Below the pieces are notes generated by a model. That model was not told the DNA's origin. It did not search any database and saw only the letters and a program-made list of their open reading frames with translations. The position numbers and the translations under genes are program-made. 64,000 nucleotides of DNA, taken from Pukyongiella litopenaei (GTDB taxonomy: Bacteria; Pseudomonadota; Alphaproteobacteria; Rhodobacterales; Rhodobacteraceae). The first letter of the stretch is position 1. The number at the start of each line of letters is the position of its first letter. Shown here one piece after another: positions 15,416-25,247 of this stretch. The stretch is from NCBI RefSeq assembly GCF_003008555.2, contig NZ_CP027665.1:558001-622000 (forward strand), written 5' to 3'.

Positions 15416-16231
15416 TCACCCCGTCGGCGTTCCGGCGCGCCGGATGGTGCGTTCGATCAATTCGTTCACCTGGTCGGGCGTCTCTATCGACGCGGAATGA
15501 CCGGCCCCGCTGAACAGGACCAGTTCGGACGCGTCGATGTCGCGATGCAGGCGTTCGGATTTCTCGGGAACGGTTGCAACATCCTCATCGCCGACGCCTA
15601 TGCCCACGGGCAGCCGTATCCTGCCGAGCAGATCGACGCAGCCCGGTCGCCCGATCACCCCGCTGACCGCGCGCGTGATCCCGATCCGGTCATTGCCCGC
15701 GATGGCCGCGCTCCACCGCCGTCGTTCCCCGGCGCGGTCGGGATCGGCGAGAAACGTGCGCCCGAACATGATCGGCATCACCCGGCCGGTTACGGCCCAC
15801 AATCCGACCCAGCGCGCCACGATGTTGAGAACCCGGTATTTCGGCGCATTCTGGGGATCTTCCGGTTCGGCGCTGGTTTCGAGCAATGTCAGGGACTTCA
15901 GCAGGTCCGGCCTGAGCGCCGCCAGCCTCATGCCGACAAAACCGCCCATGCTGAGGCCGACAAAATGGCAGGGCGCGGCGTCGAGCGCCGCGATCAGGGC
16001 GGCGGCATCCTCGGTCAGGGTCTCGATGTCATACCCTGCCTCGGTGACGCCGCTCTGGCCCTGCCCCCTGTGATCGAACGTGATGCACCGAAAACGGTCC
16101 TGGAAATGGGCGACCTGCGCCTCGAACATGGCCCCGCTGAACAGGAGACCATGCGAGAAGACGACAGGGTCGCCGTCGCCGCCCGTGTCTTCGTAATGGA
16201 TGCGCGCACCGTTGATGTTGAGGCTGGGCAT
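15416..16231 (-). CDS. Alpha/beta hydrolase, 3-oxoadipate enol-lactonase-like
   Basis: 271-residue alpha/beta hydrolase. The oxyanion strand VVFSHGLLFSG, the region TFDHRGQGQSG, the nucleophile elbow GLSMGGF and the late acid and histidine regions (GVGDEDVA, GAGHSASIETPDQV) are in the usual order. Similar proteins hydrolyse lactones or esters; the substrate is not evident and no aromatic-degradation genes are nearby. The frame is open further upstream, but MPSLNINGARIHYEDTG is the usual family start and GGGGA precedes it. Confidence 0.85.
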   Translation of the reverse strand: MPSLNINGARIHYEDTGGDGDPVVFSHGLLFSGAMFEAQVAHFQDRFRCITFDHRGQGQSGVTEAGYDIETLTEDAAALIAALDAAPCHFVGLSMGGFVGMRLAALRPDLLKSLTLLETSAEPEDPQNAPKYRVLNIVARWVGLWAVTGRVMPIMFGRTFLADPDRAGERRRWSAAIAGNDRIGITRAVSGVIGRPGCVDLLGRIRLPVGIGVGDEDVATVPEKSERLHRDIDASELVLFSGAGHSASIETPDQVNELIERTIRRAGTPTG

Positions 16232-16376
16232 GTGGTCCCCGCTCGCCAGGCGAAAACGATGATAGCACGAACACCGCCGGGGCGCACGGTTTCGTCGCAA
16301 AGCGCGCGCCGGGGCGCGAAACCTCCGCCGGGTGGCCGCAGCGGGCCGGGTTGGCCCCGGCGGAACCTCGCGGCCG

Positions 16377-17801
16377 TCAGCCGCGTCGCGATTTCCAGCG
16401 GACATAACGCGTGGCGATGCGGTCGATCAGCCCCGGTTCGCCGCCCGCGTGCAGGTCGACCCCGCCGCCGCCGCCCGCGCGATACATCTCGGCAAAGATG
16501 TCGAGCACCCGCGATTTGACCATCCCGCGCAGCGGCACATGCGCCATCATCCCGTAGGCGGCGGCGCTGCCGCTGTCGGCCAGCGCCGGGTCGGCGCGGA
16601 CCTCGGCCACCGCCTGCGCCAGGTCGGCCAGATAGGCGCCGGTCACCTCGCGGTGCCGTGCCGTCACCATCGCGTGGATGCCGTCCGGGTTCTGCACCCG
16701 GTTCACGCTCCAGCCCCGCGCCTCGAGCCGGTCGGCGACGGCAAAGATGTTCAGGTCGGGATCGGTCGAGCGGTAGGCCAGCAGCGGCCCCTGCGGGTTG
16801 CCGATCACCGCCAGCCCGCCGGTCGCCGCGATGCCCGCCTTCAGCGCCTCGACCGCCTCGGAGGTGCGCCGCGCCAGGTCGCGATAGCCATCGGTCCCCA
16901 TCTTCTGCATCACCGCCCAAGCGGCGGCATAGGCCCCGCCGGGCCGGGTGCCCAGCAGCGCCGGCGACGCGAACACGCCGCCGGGCCAGTCCTGGTGGAC
17001 GAACATCTGGTGTTTCAGCAGATCGAGGTCGCGATAGAGGATCAGCGACGCCCCCTTGGCGGCGTAGCCGTATTTGTGCAGGTCCGCCGAGATCGAGGTC
17101 ACGCCGGGCACCCGGAAATCCCAGTCGGGCAGATCGGCGCCGTTCATCTCCATGAAGGGCAGGATGAACCCGCCCACGCAGGCATCCACATGCACCGGCA
17201 CGCCCTTGGCCGCGGCGATCCCGGCCATCTCCGCGATCGGGTCGATGGTGCCATGGGGATACTCGGGTGCCGAGCCCAGCACCATCACCGTGTTGCGGTC
17301 GATCCGGCGCGCCAGTTTCACGATGTCGGTGGCGTGACCGGCGGTCATCGGCAGCAGCCGGGGCTTCACCCCGAAATACTCGGCGGCCTTGAACCAGGCC
17401 ACATGCGCGGTGGCGGGGATCACCATGTTGGGCCGGCTGACCCGGCGGGTCTTGCGGGCCATGTCGCGATAGGTCTTGACCGCCAGCAGGCAGCTTTCGG
17501 TGCCGCCCGCGGTCAACACGCCGCAGGTGTCCGGCCCGCCGCGCAGGATCCCGGCGGCCATCGACACGATATCGGTTTCCATTCGCTTGAGGCTGCGAAA
17601 GGCCGCCGGGTTCAACCCGTTGGCCGAGGAATACCGGCGATAGGCCGCATGGGCGAAATCGTCATGGGCGTCGTCGAGGTGATAGACAAGGCTCCAGATC
17701 CGCCCGTCGCGATAGGCGGGATCCTCCGCCGCGAACCCGTCCAGCTCGTCCAGGATCGCGGCGGCGTCGCGGCCCTGATCGGGCAGTCTTGCATGGGTCA
17801 T
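16377..17801 (-). CDS. PLP-dependent decarboxylase/aldolase, sphingosine-1-phosphate lyase-like
   Basis: Group II PLP decarboxylase fold. The phosphate contact TAGGTES, the PLP-facing VDACVGGF and the Schiff-base lysine K243 in SADLHKYGYAAKG are intact. The HKYGYAAKG block and the SSANGLNPAAF segment are closer to sphingosine-1-phosphate lyases than to glutamate decarboxylases. Length 474 residues is normal. The gene lies three bases after a DUF819 transporter gene, and a 3'-end remnant of a paralogue lies at 13454-13522. The substrate is unproved; a phosphorylated amino alcohol or an amino acid are both possible. Confidence 0.82.
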   Translation of the reverse strand: MTHARLPDQGRDAAAILDELDGFAAEDPAYRDGRIWSLVYHLDDAHDDFAHAAYRRYSSANGLNPAAFRSLKRMETDIVSMAAGILRGGPDTCGVLTAGGTESCLLAVKTYRDMARKTRRVSRPNMVIPATAHVAWFKAAEYFGVKPRLLPMTAGHATDIVKLARRIDRNTVMVLGSAPEYPHGTIDPIAEMAGIAAAKGVPVHVDACVGGFILPFMEMNGADLPDWDFRVPGVTSISADLHKYGYAAKGASLILYRDLDLLKHQMFVHQDWPGGVFASPALLGTRPGGAYAAAWAVMQKMGTDGYRDLARRTSEAVEALKAGIAATGGLAVIGNPQGPLLAYRSTDPDLNIFAVADRLEARGWSVNRVQNPDGIHAMVTARHREVTGAYLADLAQAVAEVRADPALADSGSAAAYGMMAHVPLRGMVKSRVLDIFAEMYRAGGGGGVDLHAGGEPGLIDRIATRYVRWKSRRG

Positions 17802-17804
17802 GTC

Positions 17805-18950
17805 CTAACCTCCCGAACCCAGGATCAGCGCGACCGTGATCGCCAGGTAATTGCCCAGCGCAAAGCCCAGGATCCCCGTGGCCATTCCCGACATCAGCAC
17901 GCCGGGATTGCCCAGCGCGCGCGCCGCCATCGGCACGAAAGCGGGCGACATGATCGCGGCAACCGATGTAATCAGGAACGTGTCGCGGTCAACTCTGACC
18001 ACGCGGCACAGCACGGCATGCAGGGCGAGGCTGCCGAAGGTGGCGACCAGCACGAAGACCAGCACCGACAGGTCCATGCCCGCCAGCGCCGCCGGGTCGA
18101 GCGAGGCCGCCACCGCGAAGGTAAAGACATAGATCAGATACATGCCCAGCCGTGGCGCGGCGCGGTTGTCGCGCAGCCTCCGCCAGAGCGACCCGGCCAG
18201 GCCCAGGCTGGTCAGCAGCACGATCACCATGATCTGCGCCCCGGCGAGGCGGACGAGCGGCGCCAGCGCCACGGCCAGCGCGACGCAGAGCGCGGCCGCG
18301 CCCAGCGCCAGCCCGACGCCGGGCAATGCCGCGCGGGTCAGCAGATCGGCATAGGTGTCTCCGGGCTGCACCCCGACCGTTCCGGCGCCCCGGTCCGCCT
18401 CGAACGCGGGCAGCAGCCGGGCAAAGAGGCGCGGGCCGACGGTCAGCACGAACATCAGGTAGACCGCCCCCACCGCGGTGTCCACGGTGGCAAACAGCAG
18501 GTAGCGCGCATCCGGGATGCCCAGCGCCAGCTTGATCGCGCCCAGATTGGCGATGCCGCCGGTATACATGCCGATCGCCATCGCCGAGAGCTGTTCGGGC
18601 CGCGCAACCCCGCGCGCGGCAAATGCGGCAAACAGCAGGCAGGACACGCAGACCACCGCCGCCACCGCCAGCGCCATCGACACCATCGCCCGCCCGGCCA
18701 CCTGCCCCCAGGCGCGCAGATCGACCGAGAACAGCAGCAGCGGCAAGGCCAGCCCCAGCGCCGCCTCGGTCACGGTGGTGCGGAGGCCCGCCGCCGTCTC
18801 GGGCAACAGCCCGGAAAGGCCCAGCACCAGCCCCGCCGCATAGCACAGCACGATCGGCCCCGCCCTGCGGGCCAGCGCCGAATGCCGGCACAGCCACAAC
18901 AGCCCCGCCGGGGCGACCACGAAAAGCGCCGCTAGACCGATATCCTGCAT
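17805..18950 (-). CDS. DUF819 family membrane transporter-like protein
   Basis: Strongly hydrophobic 381-residue protein with about eleven membrane helices. The MYTGGIANLGAIKLALG segment is the conserved DUF819 core, and a second repeat-like helix pair near the end (ITSVAAIMSPAFVPMAARA) mirrors it. The family is uncharacterised but looks like a secondary carrier. It is the first gene of a two-gene unit with the PLP enzyme, so it may move that enzyme's substrate or product. Confidence 0.8.
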   Translation of the reverse strand: MQDIGLAALFVVAPAGLLWLCRHSALARRAGPIVLCYAAGLVLGLSGLLPETAAGLRTTVTEAALGLALPLLLFSVDLRAWGQVAGRAMVSMALAVAAVVCVSCLLFAAFAARGVARPEQLSAMAIGMYTGGIANLGAIKLALGIPDARYLLFATVDTAVGAVYLMFVLTVGPRLFARLLPAFEADRGAGTVGVQPGDTYADLLTRAALPGVGLALGAAALCVALAVALAPLVRLAGAQIMVIVLLTSLGLAGSLWRRLRDNRAAPRLGMYLIYVFTFAVAASLDPAALAGMDLSVLVFVLVATFGSLALHAVLCRVVRVDRDTFLITSVAAIMSPAFVPMAARALGNPGVLMSGMATGILGFALGNYLAITVALILGSGG

Positions 18951-19073
18951 TCTTCCCCCTGCCCCGCGCCGCGACCCCGTGACCGGGCCGGCGGCGCTGA
19001 TCCTTCATTCTGGCAGAAAAGAGGTTTCGCGGAAAACAATCAACATGAGAGGTGGCCCCGCGCCGGGCCGGGC

Positions 19074-22000
19074 TCAGCCGGTGGCGTCGATCTGGGCCAG
19101 GATACGCCGTTCGAACATGGTCGCGCCCGAGAACCGGGCCAGGTCCAGCGCCAGCCCCAGGCAGCGGCGCGCGCGCACCGGATCGCCCATCTTCCAATGG
19201 ACCCAGGCCCGCAGCCGCCACGCCTCGGGCGCCCATTGGCGCTGGCCCGACCGGGCCAGTTCGCGGGTGGCGTCCTGCATCATCGCCAGGGCCTCTTCGC
19301 CGCCGCCGCGACGGAACCGCGACGCCGCGTCGATACATCTGAAGAACGGCCGGTTCAGCCCGATGCCGATGGCGCTGCATTGTTCGACCAGCGCCGCCAG
19401 CGGTTCGCCGCCGGCATCGGGGCGGCGGGCGTAGAATCCCAGCACCTCCTGCCAGATCCGCCCGTTCAGCGACCAGAAGGCCGCGCCCTGCTGGTCGGCG
19501 ATCTCGGTGCCCTCGACGACCATGTCCAGCGCCTCGTCCATCTGTCCGGCTGCGGCCATCGCCGATCCGTTGAAGATCTTGACCCAGGGCCGTTGCAGGA
19601 TCGCGCCGATGCGGTCCACATGGGCCAGCGATTCGCGGGTCAGGCGCCGCACCGTTTCGACATCGCCGCGCAGCCCGTGGACATTGGCATCGCCGGTCTT
19701 GACCGCGACCAGCGGATCGGCCCCGACCGACAGGAACAAGGTGCCGTGCTGCGCCGTGTCATAGATCTTCTCGAGCTCGGCGGTCGCGGCCAGCTTGTCG
19801 TCCAGCCGCCCGGAATAGAGCGCCTGCGCGCTCACGTTGACGAGGCAAAGCACCTGCTGCTGCGGGTCCGCGGGATCGGCGACCCGCAGCATTTCGTCGA
19901 CGATCTCGGCCGAGCGGCGCACGTCGCCGGACATCATCCGGTGCGCGAACAGCCCGTAGAGCGCCATGATATGCTCGGGCCCGCCGGCGCCGCGTTCGCC
20001 CGCCTCCGCCTCGAGCAGCCGGTAGCTTTCGACCGTGTCGGGATGGGCAAAGCCCAGCCGCTGCACCCGCGCCGCCGCCAGCAGGCTGAGCGCGGTCAGC
20101 CGCGCGCCCTCGGCCGCCGGGCCGAGCTGTCCCAGCGCCGCCAGCGCCGCGTCGAGATAGTGGATCGACCGGTCGAACCCGGCGCGCTGCAGGAAGCTCG
20201 CCCCGGCCTGCACGCAGCTGCCGGCGATGATCCCGGGATCTTCCGAGGCAATCGCGTGATCGGCCACGATCTCGGGCACCGCGGCCACCCGCTGCGGGTC
20301 GTTTTCGGTCAGCGCCGCGGCCACCTGCCCATGCAGCCCGCGCCGTTGGCTGCCGGGGATCATGTTATAGGCGGCTTCCTGCAACAGGATATGGCTGAAC
20401 TGCCAACCCCCGCCCGCGGTCGGTTCGATCACCCCGGCGCCCGCCAGCTCGCCCAAATCATGGGCCAGGTCATGCGTCTGGTCATGATCCAGGCCGTCCC
20501 CGCGCCCGGCGATCCACGACAGTTCCTCGGCGGTGAACCCGCGCCCGATCACGGCGGCGCGCAGCACCAGGTCGCGCAGCGGCCCGAAGGAATTGACGAA
20601 GCCCTGGAAGGTGGCCTCGATCGTCGGCGGCAGGGCGCGGCCGGCCGTGTCCTCGCCCCTGCGGCGATAGAGGTTCAGCAGCGTGCGCAGGAACAGCGGG
20701 TTGCCCTCGGCCATGACGGTGACACGGTCCGCCTCGGCCGCGTCCATCCCGTCGCTGCCCAGCCCCGCCAGCATCTCGCGCACCGCGTCCACGCTCAGCG
20801 CCTCGAGCCGGATGACATGAAGCCCGTGGGTGGTGGCGAAGGCGCCGAGGTCGCTACCGGGGCGCGCGGTCAGCACCACCCGCGCGCGTTCGGGAACGCC
20901 GCGTTCCAGCAGCTTGCCGACAAAGGCATGGCTGTCCTCGTCGACCCAGTGGTAGTCGTCGAAACTCAGCAGCACCGGCTCTGCCGCCATCAGATGCGCC
21001 ACCAGGTCGGCCATCGTGCCGATCCGCAGCGCCCGTAGCTGCGGCGCGGCATAGCGCAGCTGCACCGCCTGCGCGGCAGCCAGCCCCATCAGGTCGGCGG
21101 CGATCTCTTCCTGCATGTCGCCCAGTCCGGGCACCAGCGTGCGCAGCCGGGCGGCGAACTCGGCCCGGTCGGCATCCGGGTCCAGCGGGAACCGCGCATA
21201 GCCCAGCGCCCGCGCCAGCCATTCCGCCACCGGGTAGAGCGGCGTGTGCCGCAGGTTCAGCCGCGACGACAGGTCGATCAGCCGGTGGGTGTTGCCCAGC
21301 CGGCGCGAGATTTCACCCAGCACCGCCGATTTGCCGATGCCCGCCGGGCCGATCATCATCGTCACGTTCGGCGACAAGCCGTCGGGCACCGGCGTTGCGC
21401 CGGTCAGCAGGGCCACGGTTTCCGCCCGCTCGTATAGCGTCTGCACCGCGTCTTCGGGCGCTTGCAGCTCGCCCTCCTCCAGCTCGTAGAGCCGCATCGG
21501 CACCGGCACGCCCTTGAGCCGCACCTCGCCGATATCGGAGGCCGGAACCGTCGCGATGCGCGACACGAAATCCAGCGTCTCGCGGCTGAGCACCACCCCG
21601 CCCGGGCTGGCCTGGTTCTGGATCCGCGAGGTGATGTTGACATCGAGCCCCGAGATGTTCGGCAACAGCCCGCCATCCGCCTGCATCCGGCACAGCACGG
21701 TGCCGGAATGGATACCGACCCGCGCGTTTACGCCCGGCAGCGCGGCGGGGATCGCCACCACCATCGCACGGGCCGCGGCCACGGCGGAGAGTGCCGCGTT
21801 TTCACCATCGTCGGAGAGGCCGAAACAGGCCAGGACGCCATCGCCCTGCAACGCCAGCGTCGATCCGCCATGGCTGCGGATCGTGTCCGAACAGATCGCG
21901 TGATAGCGGGTCAGCGTGGCGTCGTAATCCTCGAGCGCATCGGCGGCGGCCAGTTCGGTCGAACCAACCAGGTCGACGAAGATCAGCGTCAGGATGCGCT

Positions 22001-22118
22001 TGAACGCCACCCCGGCGCCGGGAACCGGTTCTTCCCGTTTCCCCAGCGCGAGGCCGCAGGCGCTGCAGAACCGCGCTCCCTCGGTGGCTTCGGCCCCACA
22101 GGCCGGGCAGGTGCTCAT
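19074..22118 (-). CDS. Class III adenylate/guanylate cyclase with zinc ribbon, AAA ATPase and TPR-like tail
   Basis: 1014-residue signalling protein. Residues 4-22 form a zinc ribbon (CPAC, 13 residues, CSAC). The cyclase domain follows, with the metal aspartates in FVDLVGSTEL and LQGDGVLACFG and the catalytic Asn/Arg in DVNITSRIQ. A STAND/AAA-type ATPase with P-loop GPAGIGKSA begins near residue 250, then a helical tail of TPR-like repeats. All catalytic residues look intact, so cAMP or cGMP production is plausible, gated by ATP and a bound partner. It starts 34 bp after the FAD/decarboxylase-like fusion gene and is probably its co-transcribed sensor or regulator. Confidence 0.85.
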   Translation of the reverse strand: MSTCPACGAEATEGARFCSACGLALGKREEPVPGAGVAFKRILTLIFVDLVGSTELAAADALEDYDATLTRYHAICSDTIRSHGGSTLALQGDGVLACFGLSDDGENAALSAVAAARAMVVAIPAALPGVNARVGIHSGTVLCRMQADGGLLPNISGLDVNITSRIQNQASPGGVVLSRETLDFVSRIATVPASDIGEVRLKGVPVPMRLYELEEGELQAPEDAVQTLYERAETVALLTGATPVPDGLSPNVTMMIGPAGIGKSAVLGEISRRLGNTHRLIDLSSRLNLRHTPLYPVAEWLARALGYARFPLDPDADRAEFAARLRTLVPGLGDMQEEIAADLMGLAAAQAVQLRYAAPQLRALRIGTMADLVAHLMAAEPVLLSFDDYHWVDEDSHAFVGKLLERGVPERARVVLTARPGSDLGAFATTHGLHVIRLEALSVDAVREMLAGLGSDGMDAAEADRVTVMAEGNPLFLRTLLNLYRRRGEDTAGRALPPTIEATFQGFVNSFGPLRDLVLRAAVIGRGFTAEELSWIAGRGDGLDHDQTHDLAHDLGELAGAGVIEPTAGGGWQFSHILLQEAAYNMIPGSQRRGLHGQVAAALTENDPQRVAAVPEIVADHAIASEDPGIIAGSCVQAGASFLQRAGFDRSIHYLDAALAALGQLGPAAEGARLTALSLLAAARVQRLGFAHPDTVESYRLLEAEAGERGAGGPEHIMALYGLFAHRMMSGDVRRSAEIVDEMLRVADPADPQQQVLCLVNVSAQALYSGRLDDKLAATAELEKIYDTAQHGTLFLSVGADPLVAVKTGDANVHGLRGDVETVRRLTRESLAHVDRIGAILQRPWVKIFNGSAMAAAGQMDEALDMVVEGTEIADQQGAAFWSLNGRIWQEVLGFYARRPDAGGEPLAALVEQCSAIGIGLNRPFFRCIDAASRFRRGGGEEALAMMQDATRELARSGQRQWAPEAWRLRAWVHWKMGDPVRARRCLGLALDLARFSGATMFERRILAQIDATG

Positions 22119-22152
22119 TCCGTTCCCCGTTTCCTCGCCGGTTTCATCCCGG

Positions 22153-25080
22153 TCAATATGTGCGCCGCAGCCAGCTCTGCGCCATTGCCGCCCTGCGCAC
22201 GCGGGCGCTGTCCAGCGGGTTGGTCATCGACCAGTTACACCATATCCGCACCGCGCCGGGAAGCCCGTGCGGGTGCTGTGGCCGCAACGGCACCAGGTCG
22301 AGCTCGGCCATCGGGAACCCGCCCGGCCGGGTGTCGGTCACGGTGACCCGGCCCGAAACCGGCGCCGCCCAGGCGTGGTCCAACTGCATGTCGAACACGT
22401 TGAACAGGCTGCCGCGCTTGCCCGTGGTCACGAAGGGCAGGTCCAGCAGGTCGCTGACCGTGCCGAAGGCCGGGTGATGCGACAGCGGCTGCGGGTCCTC
22501 GTGCTGGGTGAACTGCGCGTCGATGAAGGTCCGGCCGGCGCCATCGGTGGTCCGGAACGACCGGTCGTCCACCTGCGTCCCGGCGAACACCTTGTCCATT
22601 GCATAGAATACCCTGCCCGCGGCGATCGCGGGGCGGCTGTCCACATAGAGCCGGCGCGGATAGAGCAGCTTGGCCCGACCGGTGGCGTCATGGCGGACGA
22701 AGGGGATCGCAAAGCTGGCTTCGCCATAGGGCGGCATGGCCATGAAATCGGGCACGAAACTGCCGCGCACCGCGTGGTAGCGGCACAGCGAGATGCCCAC
22801 CGGGTGCATCCCCGGCGCGGCCAGGTCGGTCTGCGCCAGGTGCACGCCCGCGGGCAGCAGCGCCTGCACCTCGGCGCGCGGCATCTGGTAGAAGAAGAAC
22901 CAGCCGTTCATCTGCCCGCGCGCGTAGAACCCCGACAGCGGCCAGGATGCGTTCGACACGTTGGCCGCGTCATACATGGCCTGTTCCTGCAGGCTGTCGT
23001 CGATGTCGATATCGTCGGCGCCGATATTCACCATCGGCTTGCCTGTCACCGCCTGCGCGGCGGCGATCCCCGACATGGTCGCCGCCTCGACGCAGCCGGC
23101 ATTCAGCCCGCAGCGGGTCCAGTCACCGGCCAGCGTGAGCCGGTCGAACCCGCTCTCGGCCGGGGCGAGCCGGTGATAGAGGCTGCCCGTCACCGACAGC
23201 ACATAGCGTTCCGACCCGTAGAGATTGACCCGGAAATACTGGTTGTCGAAGCTGCTGCCCTTTGCCCGCGGTTTCTTGTAGAGCAGGGCGTCGTCGAACC
23301 CGCGATGCCCGGTTTCCTCGGCCCCGGTCCAGAGCTGGGTCAGATCGTCATTGGCCCATTTCCGCACCCGCGCCCTGAAGCTGTCGAGATCGAGCCCATC
23401 GGGCGCGGGCGAACAGAAATAGGCGATGGCCTTTGGCCCCTTGTCGCCCCAGTCTTCGCGGGCCAGCAGGTGGGACATGTCGGCCCAGGTATCGAGCGGT
23501 TCGCCGAAACCGGTGATGATGGTGCGCAGCGGCCCGTCCGGTTCGGTGACACCCGCGTTGCATTTCTCGACCAGCGCCCGCCAGCCCAGCGGGTCCTCGG
23601 CCTCGCGCAGCCAGAACTGCGCGGCACAGGTGCCCACGGTGCGCACACCCGACAGCATCCGGGACCAGCGCTGCGACGCCTTTGCCAGTTCGCCGGTCAT
23701 GTAGGGCAGCGACCCCAGCGACGCGCCGAGGATCACCTGGTCGAAATCCTTGCCCGCCCGCAGCGTGTATCCGCGACCGGTCGGGGGATTTTTTTCGTAT
23801 TCGAAATCAATGCCATCCCGGCGCAACTTCGCGCCGTGCTTCAACTGGTCCCAACGGGGTTCGGACGGCCAGCAGGGCAGCCCGCGCACCTCGTGCAGCG
23901 GGTCATAGTCGTCGCCGGCCAGTTCGGCCTGTTCGACCATGTCGATGGCCGCGATCCGGGTGCCGCTGTCGTCCAGCCGCAGCCTGCGCGCGGCGTTGAA
24001 GAACCGGAACCGGACCCCCAGCGCCCTGAGCGCCTGGTAATAGGGGGCAAATATGGTGTCGCCCATCCCGGCCTGCATTTCATGGAAGATGGCGCCGCGA
24101 TAGCTGAGGATCAGCCGCGACATCGCGCGGATCGCGGTGCCGGCGCCGCAATCGCCATGCAGGCCCAGCCCGGCGCTGTAGCCGAAGATGAAATCATAGC
24201 AGCCGCGCAGCAGCACCGAGTTCAGCGCCCGTTCGCCGGCGCCGTGGCGGCGCAGGAACTCGGTAAACTCCCACTGGTCCAGCACGTCATAGCCGCGCGC
24301 GAAGACCTCGGTCGCGGCCATGCCGCGCGCATAGGCCAGCGACAGGTCGGCCAGGTAGAGCGTCCGCCGCGCGGCGTCGTTTTCCAGGTGCCGGGGGGTC
24401 TGCAACCCGGCCACGGCCTTCTGCGCCTCCTCGATCAGGTCGACCAGCAGGCTCGACGCGTGGGCGCTATGGTTCGACGGCAGCAGCGGCATCCCGTGGG
24501 CATGGTCGTGCAGCCGGCCATGCGCGGCGTGCAGCCGGTCGAAATCGCCCCCCATATGCGCCCGCGCCAGCCGCCCGAATTCCCCGTCCTCGTAGAAGGT
24601 CTTGAGGATCGACAGCATCCGCAGGAACATCGCGAACGGACCGGGCGCCGAGGTCGCCGTGCCCGGCACCATGTCGTTCGAGGGCAGGTCGACCAGCCAG
24701 GGACGCCATTCCGCCGGCTTGCCGTCCAGTTCCACATGTTCGGCCAGCAGGACATGCGACAGCGGTTTGAACGCGGCGCCGATGGTGCCCAGCGGCGCGT
24801 CCCTGTCGCGCAGCCCCATCCGGTTCAGGCGGTCGTAGCAGTCGGTCAGCAGCCGAAAGGCGTTTTCGTAGAACCCCGCCCAGACATGCAGCCCGTGTTC
24901 GAGGATACGTTCGCCTTGGTCCGCCTGCCGGCCGCTCGCCCCCTTGCCCCCCAGCCGCCATCCGAGCTGATAGACGGTCAGGTCATACCTGTCGCGGAGG
25001 GCCTCGTCGCTGGCGATGGCATAGGCGGCCGTAATTGCGCCGACACCTCCGCCGATGATCGCCACCTTTGTCTTGGTCAT
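22153..25080 (-). CDS. FAD-dependent oxidoreductase fused to an acetoacetate-decarboxylase-like domain
   Basis: 975 residues. The first 700 are an amine-oxidase/phytoene-desaturase-type flavoprotein: FAD site VAIIGGGVGAITAAYA near residue 6, LGWRLGGKGASGR, and a C-terminal flavin contact LAGDWTRCGLNAGCVEAATMSG-like segment. From about residue 715 a second domain begins (QMPRAEVQALLPAG, MHPVGISLCRYHA, GRVFYAMDKVFAG) resembling acetoacetate decarboxylase-like proteins; the lysine in AMDKVFAG may be the Schiff-base equivalent. The arrangement is unusual and the reaction is unknown. Oxidation followed by decarboxylation, or binding of a hydrophobic ketone, are possibilities. A cyclase-ATPase gene follows in the same operon. 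Confidence 0.78.
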   Translation of the reverse strand: MTKTKVAIIGGGVGAITAAYAIASDEALRDRYDLTVYQLGWRLGGKGASGRQADQGERILEHGLHVWAGFYENAFRLLTDCYDRLNRMGLRDRDAPLGTIGAAFKPLSHVLLAEHVELDGKPAEWRPWLVDLPSNDMVPGTATSAPGPFAMFLRMLSILKTFYEDGEFGRLARAHMGGDFDRLHAAHGRLHDHAHGMPLLPSNHSAHASSLLVDLIEEAQKAVAGLQTPRHLENDAARRTLYLADLSLAYARGMAATEVFARGYDVLDQWEFTEFLRRHGAGERALNSVLLRGCYDFIFGYSAGLGLHGDCGAGTAIRAMSRLILSYRGAIFHEMQAGMGDTIFAPYYQALRALGVRFRFFNAARRLRLDDSGTRIAAIDMVEQAELAGDDYDPLHEVRGLPCWPSEPRWDQLKHGAKLRRDGIDFEYEKNPPTGRGYTLRAGKDFDQVILGASLGSLPYMTGELAKASQRWSRMLSGVRTVGTCAAQFWLREAEDPLGWRALVEKCNAGVTEPDGPLRTIITGFGEPLDTWADMSHLLAREDWGDKGPKAIAYFCSPAPDGLDLDSFRARVRKWANDDLTQLWTGAEETGHRGFDDALLYKKPRAKGSSFDNQYFRVNLYGSERYVLSVTGSLYHRLAPAESGFDRLTLAGDWTRCGLNAGCVEAATMSGIAAAQAVTGKPMVNIGADDIDIDDSLQEQAMYDAANVSNASWPLSGFYARGQMNGWFFFYQMPRAEVQALLPAGVHLAQTDLAAPGMHPVGISLCRYHAVRGSFVPDFMAMPPYGEASFAIPFVRHDATGRAKLLYPRRLYVDSRPAIAAGRVFYAMDKVFAGTQVDDRSFRTTDGAGRTFIDAQFTQHEDPQPLSHHPAFGTVSDLLDLPFVTTGKRGSLFNVFDMQLDHAWAAPVSGRVTVTDTRPGGFPMAELDLVPLRPQHPHGLPGAVRIWCNWSMTNPLDSARVRRAAMAQSWLRRTY

Positions 25081-25247
25081 ATGTCAGGTCCCGGAAAATC
25101 GCCTTTGAAAAAAGGGGATAAATCAACGTTACCCAACACCATGTGAAACGGCCGGAATCCCCCCGAATTCCCGGCGCGATTTCCACTTTAGGTTTATCCG
25201 CGCCATCTGGCAACGGGGTCTGGAAACCGGGTCTGGCGGCCGCGCGG

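Noticed and set aside
16332-18935. 867-codon plus-strand open frame
   Set aside because: Antisense to the PLP enzyme and DUF819 gene; composition is typical of GC-rich shadow frames.
21994-25146. 1050-codon plus-strand open frame
   Set aside because: Antisense to the FAD/ADC-like gene, which has clear motifs; no domain in the shadow.
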